DNA of 5,250 bases. Source: Planctomycetia bacterium (lineage in GTDB: Bacteria > Planctomycetota > Phycisphaerae > Phycisphaerales > SM1A02). The position numbers and the translations under genes were made by a program. The notes below the pieces were generated by a model, which was not told the origin of the DNA, did not search any database, and saw only the letters and a program-made list of their open reading frames with translations. Each line of letters opens with the position of its first letter. The first letter of the stretch is position 1. Positions 1 to 3,142 of this stretch are shown here, in pieces. The stretch is from positions 1 through 5,250 of the forward strand of contig SYPI01000074.1 of NCBI GenBank assembly GCA_005804005.1, read 5' to 3'.

Positions 1-1
1 C

Positions 2-76
2 AACCAGCCGAACGATCCAGCCAACACGCACGAGAACGCGGTGGCATTCGCCCTTAGATTGAAGGTCCAATTTTGA
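2..76 (+). CDS. C-terminal end of an upstream protein, possibly an outer-membrane beta-barrel (partial)
   Basis: Frame 2 is open from the window edge to TGA at 74-76 and encodes 24 residues ending HENAVAFALRLKVQF. The last dozen residues alternate hydrophobic and polar and end in Phe (F at -1, V at -3, L at -5, L at -7, F at -9, V at -11). This is the pattern of the C-terminal beta-signal strand recognised by the BAM machinery in porins and TonB-dependent receptors. The stop overlaps the TTG start of the next gene (TTGA), which favours a real, translationally coupled gene over a chance open frame. Only 24 codons are visible, so both the coding call and the beta-barrel call are tentative. The other two forward frames stop at about 57 and 62 and show no recognisable pattern. 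The end does not resemble a DeoC C-terminus as I recall it. Confidence 0.45.
   Translation, partial: NQPNDPANTHENAVAFALRLKVQF
61..66 (+). promoter_or_regulatory. Ribosome-binding site for the aldehyde dehydrogenase (supports the TTG start)
   Basis: GAAGGT lies 6 bases before the TTG at 73, a normal Shine-Dalgarno distance, and sits inside the end of the upstream frame. The next in-frame ATG at 124 has no comparable purine-rich site at the right distance, so the TTG start is preferred. Confidence 0.65.
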
Positions 77-1515
77 CCGACGGCACGACCATCTCCTGGG
101 ATTACAGCCCCGCACCGGAAACGATGAAGGTGGAGATCGCCCCTGAGTACGGCCACTTCATCAACGGTCGATTCGTGGCCCCGCAATCGGGCGAACACTT
201 CGAGTCGATCAATCCGGCCACCGAGGAAACACTCTCGCGCCTGGCCAACGGGAGCGGCGCGGATGTGGATGGGGCAGTGGTCGCGGCACGGAAGGCCTTC
301 AAGCGTTGGTCGCGCTGCCGAGCGCAGGAACGCGCCGGGTATCTGTTCCGCATCGCTCGGCGCATTCAAGAGCGCGCCCGCGAATTGGCGGTGTTGGAAA
401 CCGTCGATTGCGGCAAGCCGATCCGCGAGAGCCGCGATGTCGATCTGCCGCTGGTGGCCCAGCACTTCTTTCATCACGCCGGCTGGTGCGACAAGTTGGC
501 CTGGGCGTTCCCCGGTCGTAGCCCCGAGCCGCTGGGGGTGTGCGCGCAGGTGATCCCGTGGAACTTCCCCCTGCTCATGGCCGCCTGGAAGATCGCTCCG
601 GCCATCGCCTGTGGCAACACGGTTGTCTTGAAGCCGGCCGAGACGACCTCGCTGACCGCCCTGCGCCTGGCCGAGATTCTGCAGGAAGTTGAATTGCCGC
701 CGGGAGTGGTGAACATCATCACCGGTGATGGCGAAACAGGTCGGGCGCTGACGGAACACGCCGATGTCGATAAGGTCGCCTTCACTGGCTCAACCGAAGT
801 GGGCAAGCGCATCGCCGCGGCCTGCGCCCCGACTCGCAAGCGACTGACGCTGGAGCTGGGCGGCAAGAGTCCCAACATCATCTTTGCCGACGCGGCGATT
901 GATCAAGCGGTCGAGGGTGTGGTGGCCGGGATTTTCTTCAATCAGGGCGAGGTGTGCTGCGCCGGCAGTCGCGTGCTGATAGAGGAGAGCGTGCTGGAGG
1001 AAGTGGTGGAGAAACTCAAGCGACGCATGAAAAACCTGCGTTTGGGTGACCCGCTGGACAAGAACACCGATGTCGGGGCGATCAATAGCAAGCGGCAGTT
1101 GGAGACAATCCAGCGCTATCTGGAGATCGGCGCCAGCGAAGCCGCCAAGCGCTTCGACACCAACTGTCCGCTGCCATCGCGCGGCTACTGGTGTCGGCCA
1201 ACTCTGTTCACCGGGGTGCAGCCAGCAGCCACGATTGCCCGCGAGGAAATCTTCGGCCCGGTGGTCTGCACCATGAGCTTCCGCACGGCCGAAGAGGCAG
1301 TCGAGCGCGCCAACAACACCAACTATGGCCTCTCTGCCGGAGTGTGGACGCAGAAGGGTTCCAAGGCGTTGTGGATGGCTCGGCAGCTGAAGGCGGGCGT
1401 GGTCTGGTGCAACACCTTCAACGAGTTCGACGCCGCCAGTCCTTTCGGGGGTTGGAAGGAGTCAGGATTCGGTCGTGAGGGTGGCCGCGCCGGACTGCTG
1501 GCGTACCTGCAATAG
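73..1515 (+). CDS. NAD-dependent aldehyde dehydrogenase (catalytic member of an ALDH pair)
   Basis: Oxidises an aldehyde to the carboxylic acid with NAD(P)+; probably cytoplasmic. The 480-residue length is normal for the family. Visible motifs: PWNFP at 162-166 with oxyanion-hole Asn164; KPAE at 187-190, whose Lys187 and Glu190 contact the NAD ribose and suggest NAD+ preference; FTGSTEVG at 237-244 (dinucleotide loop); ELGGK with general-base Glu261; QGEVCCAGSR with catalytic Cys295; EEIFGPV with Glu392; and a C-terminal PFGGWKESGFGREGG stretch. All key residues are present, so the enzyme should be active. The TTG start is chosen from the SD at 61-66, the TTGA overlap with the upstream stop, and because the N-terminal ISWDYSPAPE segment is conserved in this subfamily as I remember it; ATG at 124 is the alternative. 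The segment between AGWCDK and PLGV is about 8 residues shorter than in human ALDH2. The ALDH-like gene 36 bases downstream points to a two-subunit system. The substrate is not determined by sequence; acetaldehyde from deoxyribose breakdown is a guess from known gene neighbourhoods. Confidence 0.96.
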   Translation: MTDGTTISWDYSPAPETMKVEIAPEYGHFINGRFVAPQSGEHFESINPATEETLSRLANGSGADVDGAVVAARKAFKRWSRCRAQERAGYLFRIARRIQERARELAVLETVDCGKPIRESRDVDLPLVAQHFFHHAGWCDKLAWAFPGRSPEPLGVCAQVIPWNFPLLMAAWKIAPAIACGNTVVLKPAETTSLTALRLAEILQEVELPPGVVNIITGDGETGRALTEHADVDKVAFTGSTEVGKRIAAACAPTRKRLTLELGGKSPNIIFADAAIDQAVEGVVAGIFFNQGEVCCAGSRVLIEESVLEEVVEKLKRRMKNLRLGDPLDKNTDVGAINSKRQLETIQRYLEIGASEAAKRFDTNCPLPSRGYWCRPTLFTGVQPAATIAREEIFGPVVCTMSFRTAEEAVERANNTNYGLSAGVWTQKGSKALWMARQLKAGVVWCNTFNEFDAASPFGGWKESGFGREGGRAGLLAYLQ

Positions 1516-1551
1516 CGATTGTTGCTGCTCCGGGCGAAGTACCCTGAGCGC

Positions 1552-2418
1552 ATGGCAGACAGAGTTGCGGTAACCAAGACGTGGAAGTTGTTCATCGGCG
1601 GCGCATTCCCCCGCACGGAGAGCGGGCGCTCAATCGCCTTCCAGGATGGATCGGGTCGCGTGGTTGCTCACTTGTGCCAAGGCAGCCGCAAAGATCTACG
1701 CGATGCGGTCGAGGCGGCGCACGGGGCGCAGCCCAAGTGGGCGGCGGCCTCGGGCTACCTGCGCGGGCAGATCCTCTATCGCCTGGCGGAGATGATCGAA
1801 GGGCGCACCGAGGAGTTCGTGGCGGCGTTGCGCCAGACCGGCAGGCGCGGCCGCGGCTCGGCGGAACGCGAGGTTGCCGCGGCGGTGGAGATGGTGGTGT
1901 CCTTCGCCGGATGGTGCGACAAACTGGACTCGGTGCTGGGAAACCGCAACTGCGTCAACGGTGACTACTACAACTTCAGCGCCCCGGAGCCGGTAGGCGT
2001 GGTCATGGCGATCGGCCCCTCTGACGCCCCCATGCTTGGTTCACTCGCCATGATTCTCCCAGCGCTTGCGGCGGGCAATTCGGTTGTCCTCTTGGCGCCC
2101 GAATCTGAGCCGATTCCCGCGCTGCTCCTTGCGGAGACCAGCGCCACTGCCGACATTCCCCCCGGCGTCATCAATGTGCTCTCCGGGGTGGAGGCCGAAC
2201 TCGCGCCCCACATCGCTTCCCACCGGGAGATCGACGCAATCGTTGCTGCTGTCGAGGTCGACACCGCCAGCCTCCTCGCTGCGGGTGTGGCTGAAAACCT
2301 CAAGCGGGTCTCGATCATTGACCCGTCAGCCGATTTCACCGAGGAACGGTTCCGAAGCCCGGTAACTTTTAGTGCAGCGGTCAATATCAAGACGATTTGG
2401 CATCCAATCGCGCAGTAG
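1552..2418 (+). CDS. Half-length aldehyde dehydrogenase-like protein lacking the catalytic half (probable pseudoenzyme partner)
   Basis: The 288-residue product aligns with the N-terminal and coefactor-binding half of ALDHs: KLFIGGAFPR at 12-21, a helical region to about 115, FAGWCDKL at 118-125, PEPVGVVMAIGP at 145-156 and AAGNSVVLLAPE at 173-184, then PPGVINVLSG at 203-212. The active-site positions are lost. PWNFP is replaced by GPSDAP, the cofactor-binding Lys of KPAE is Leu181, the FTGS loop is AIVAAVEV, and there is no ELGGK Glu or catalytic Cys. The protein ends in IKTIWHPIAQ where a normal ALDH would continue for about 200 residues. The frame is clean and no ALDH remnant follows the stop, so this looks like a designed short form rather than a decayed gene. 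Similar short partners downstream of a full ALDH are known to me from actinobacterial deoC clusters. ATG 1552 is chosen because homologues start with a short M-x-D-R-x-A-V; a TTG at 1519 would add 11 residues. The SD is weak (TGAG at 1545-1548), so translation may be coupled to the upstream gene. The likely role is a structural or regulatory subunit (inference). Confidence 0.9.
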   Translation: MADRVAVTKTWKLFIGGAFPRTESGRSIAFQDGSGRVVAHLCQGSRKDLRDAVEAAHGAQPKWAAASGYLRGQILYRLAEMIEGRTEEFVAALRQTGRRGRGSAEREVAAAVEMVVSFAGWCDKLDSVLGNRNCVNGDYYNFSAPEPVGVVMAIGPSDAPMLGSLAMILPALAAGNSVVLLAPESEPIPALLLAETSATADIPPGVINVLSGVEAELAPHIASHREIDAIVAAVEVDTASLLAAGVAENLKRVSIIDPSADFTEERFRSPVTFSAAVNIKTIWHPIAQ

Positions 2419-2440
2419 GCTAGGATGTGTAGTGTTGCCA

Positions 2441-2452
2441 GCACGATCGTGC
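2441..2452. repeat. Perfect 12-bp palindrome, candidate operator
   Basis: GCACGATCGTGC is identical to its own reverse complement with no spacer. The half-site GATCGTG recurs at 2492-2498, 47 bases downstream. A spacer-less palindrome is a poor RNA hairpin but a typical binding site for a dimeric DNA-binding protein. The binding protein is unknown. Confidence 0.45.
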
Positions 2453-2488
2453 GTGTTCGGCACAGATAGCTTATAAATCGATAACTAA

Positions 2489-2519
2489 CGAGATCGTGAG
2501 GCGATATTACTCGATCTCG
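2489..2519. repeat. Inverted repeat with 8-bp arms upstream of the sigma factor gene
   Basis: CGAGATCG at 2489-2496 and CGATCTCG at 2512-2519 are exact reverse complements separated by 15 bases, giving an arm centre-to-centre distance of 23 bp, about two helical turns. No T tract follows, so it is not an intrinsic terminator. It could be an operator or a 5'-leader hairpin ending about 40 bases before the sigma factor start. Confidence 0.4.
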
Positions 2520-2560
2520 GCCACATCACGCGCGATAAGTTTATGGAGAATCATGGAGAC

Positions 2561-3142
2561 ATGAACACTCCGCCGGCCATGGACAAGTCAGTGAACGAGG
2601 ATTGCCTCGACCTGGCTCGGCACAGGCAAGGCGACTCGGAAGCGTTCGGACGACTTTTCGTCCGCCACGCTCCGGTCGTCTTGGCGATCTGCCGCAAGGA
2701 GCTGAACGGTCGGGGCGACCCAGACGACGCCCTGCAGGAGACCTTCATCCGTGCCCTCCAGAAACTCAACCAACTTTCCGACTGCCGCGGATTCCGGCCG
2801 TGGCTGTACGCCATTAGCCGCTTCGTGCGCAGTGAACTGGCCCGCAGCCGGAGGCGACAGGCCATTCATGAGGGGGCGGCCATGACTCAAGCCACCGCCG
2901 AAAGCCCAACAGCTGACTCATCAGTCGCCGCGGCGAAGGCCGAAGACCTGCGCCGACTAGACGACGCACTCAACACCCTTGATGACGACGAGCGACTCGC
3001 CGTCCACATCTATTACCTCGAGCACGATCCGGTCGCCGCGGCGCAGCTCGCCCTCGGACTGGGTCGCGCCGGGTTCTACAAACTTCTCGCCCGCGCGCGG
3101 GGCAGCCTGGCTCTGCGCATGAAGGAGGTAGCTCTGCCATGA
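2561..3142 (+). CDS. ECF-type RNA polymerase sigma factor (sigma-70 family)
   Basis: A 193-residue protein with the two-domain ECF layout that directs core RNA polymerase to a specific set of promoters. Region 2 spans roughly residues 15-98: ARHRQGDSEAFGRLFVRH, then DPDDALQETFIRAL at 53-66 (core polymerase-binding helix) and FRPWLYAISRFVRSELARSR, the promoter -10-binding helix. A polar Ala/Ser/Thr-rich linker follows (about 105-128). Region 4 covers about 130-185 and ends in a helix-turn-helix with GLGRAGFYKLLARARGSL at 166-183. This differs from the common GISEGTVKSRLHRAR-type recognition helix but fits ECF factors I associate with Planctomycetes. The start is uncertain: in-frame ATGs occur at 2543, 2561 and 2579. 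ATG 2561 is preferred because GGAGA at 2545-2549 lies upstream, although 11 bases is long; 2543 has no clear SD and would add six residues. Its stop overlaps the next start (ATGA), so the downstream membrane protein is probably its regulator. Confidence 0.92.
   Translation: MNTPPAMDKSVNEDCLDLARHRQGDSEAFGRLFVRHAPVVLAICRKELNGRGDPDDALQETFIRALQKLNQLSDCRGFRPWLYAISRFVRSELARSRRRQAIHEGAAMTQATAESPTADSSVAAAKAEDLRRLDDALNTLDDDERLAVHIYYLEHDPVAAAQLALGLGRAGFYKLLARARGSLALRMKEVALP
3122..3129 (+). promoter_or_regulatory. Perfect Shine-Dalgarno for the VIT-VWA gene
   Basis: AAGGAGGT lies inside the last codons of the sigma factor gene, 9 bases before ATG 3139. It is the strongest ribosome-binding site in the window, fixes the downstream start, and with the ATGA overlap implies efficient coupled translation of the two proteins. 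Confidence 0.85.

Larger units (their letters stand above)
2419..2560. promoter_or_regulatory. Intergenic region, likely promoter and operators of the sigma factor operon
   Basis: This is the only sizeable non-coding gap in the window. It is visibly richer in A and T than the flanking genes, most of all around 2463-2510. It contains TATAAA at 2472-2477, which could act as a -10 element, but no well-placed -35 hexamer: TTGCCA at 2435-2440 is about 31 bases upstream, too far. I see no clear ECF-type -35/-10 pair, so autoregulation by the sigma factor cannot be claimed. The symmetric elements listed separately lie here. No G+C-rich hairpin followed by a T run is present after the ALDH-like gene, so its terminator, if any, is not intrinsic. 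Confidence 0.45.

Noticed and set aside
474..881. Minus-strand frame opposite the aldehyde dehydrogenase
   Set aside because: It sits opposite the most conserved part of the ALDH, which explains the open frame; no SD and no family resemblance.
1552..2418. Half-length ALDH as a pseudogene or sequencing frameshift
   Set aside because: I looked past the stop for ELGGK, the catalytic Cys motif and EEIFGP and found nothing in the 140 bases before the sigma factor gene. The C-terminal ending resembles that of other short partners, so a frameshift is unlikely.
2419..2520. Intrinsic terminator after the ALDH-like gene
   Set aside because: Neither the 12-bp palindrome nor the 8-bp inverted repeat is followed by a T run, and the palindrome has no loop.
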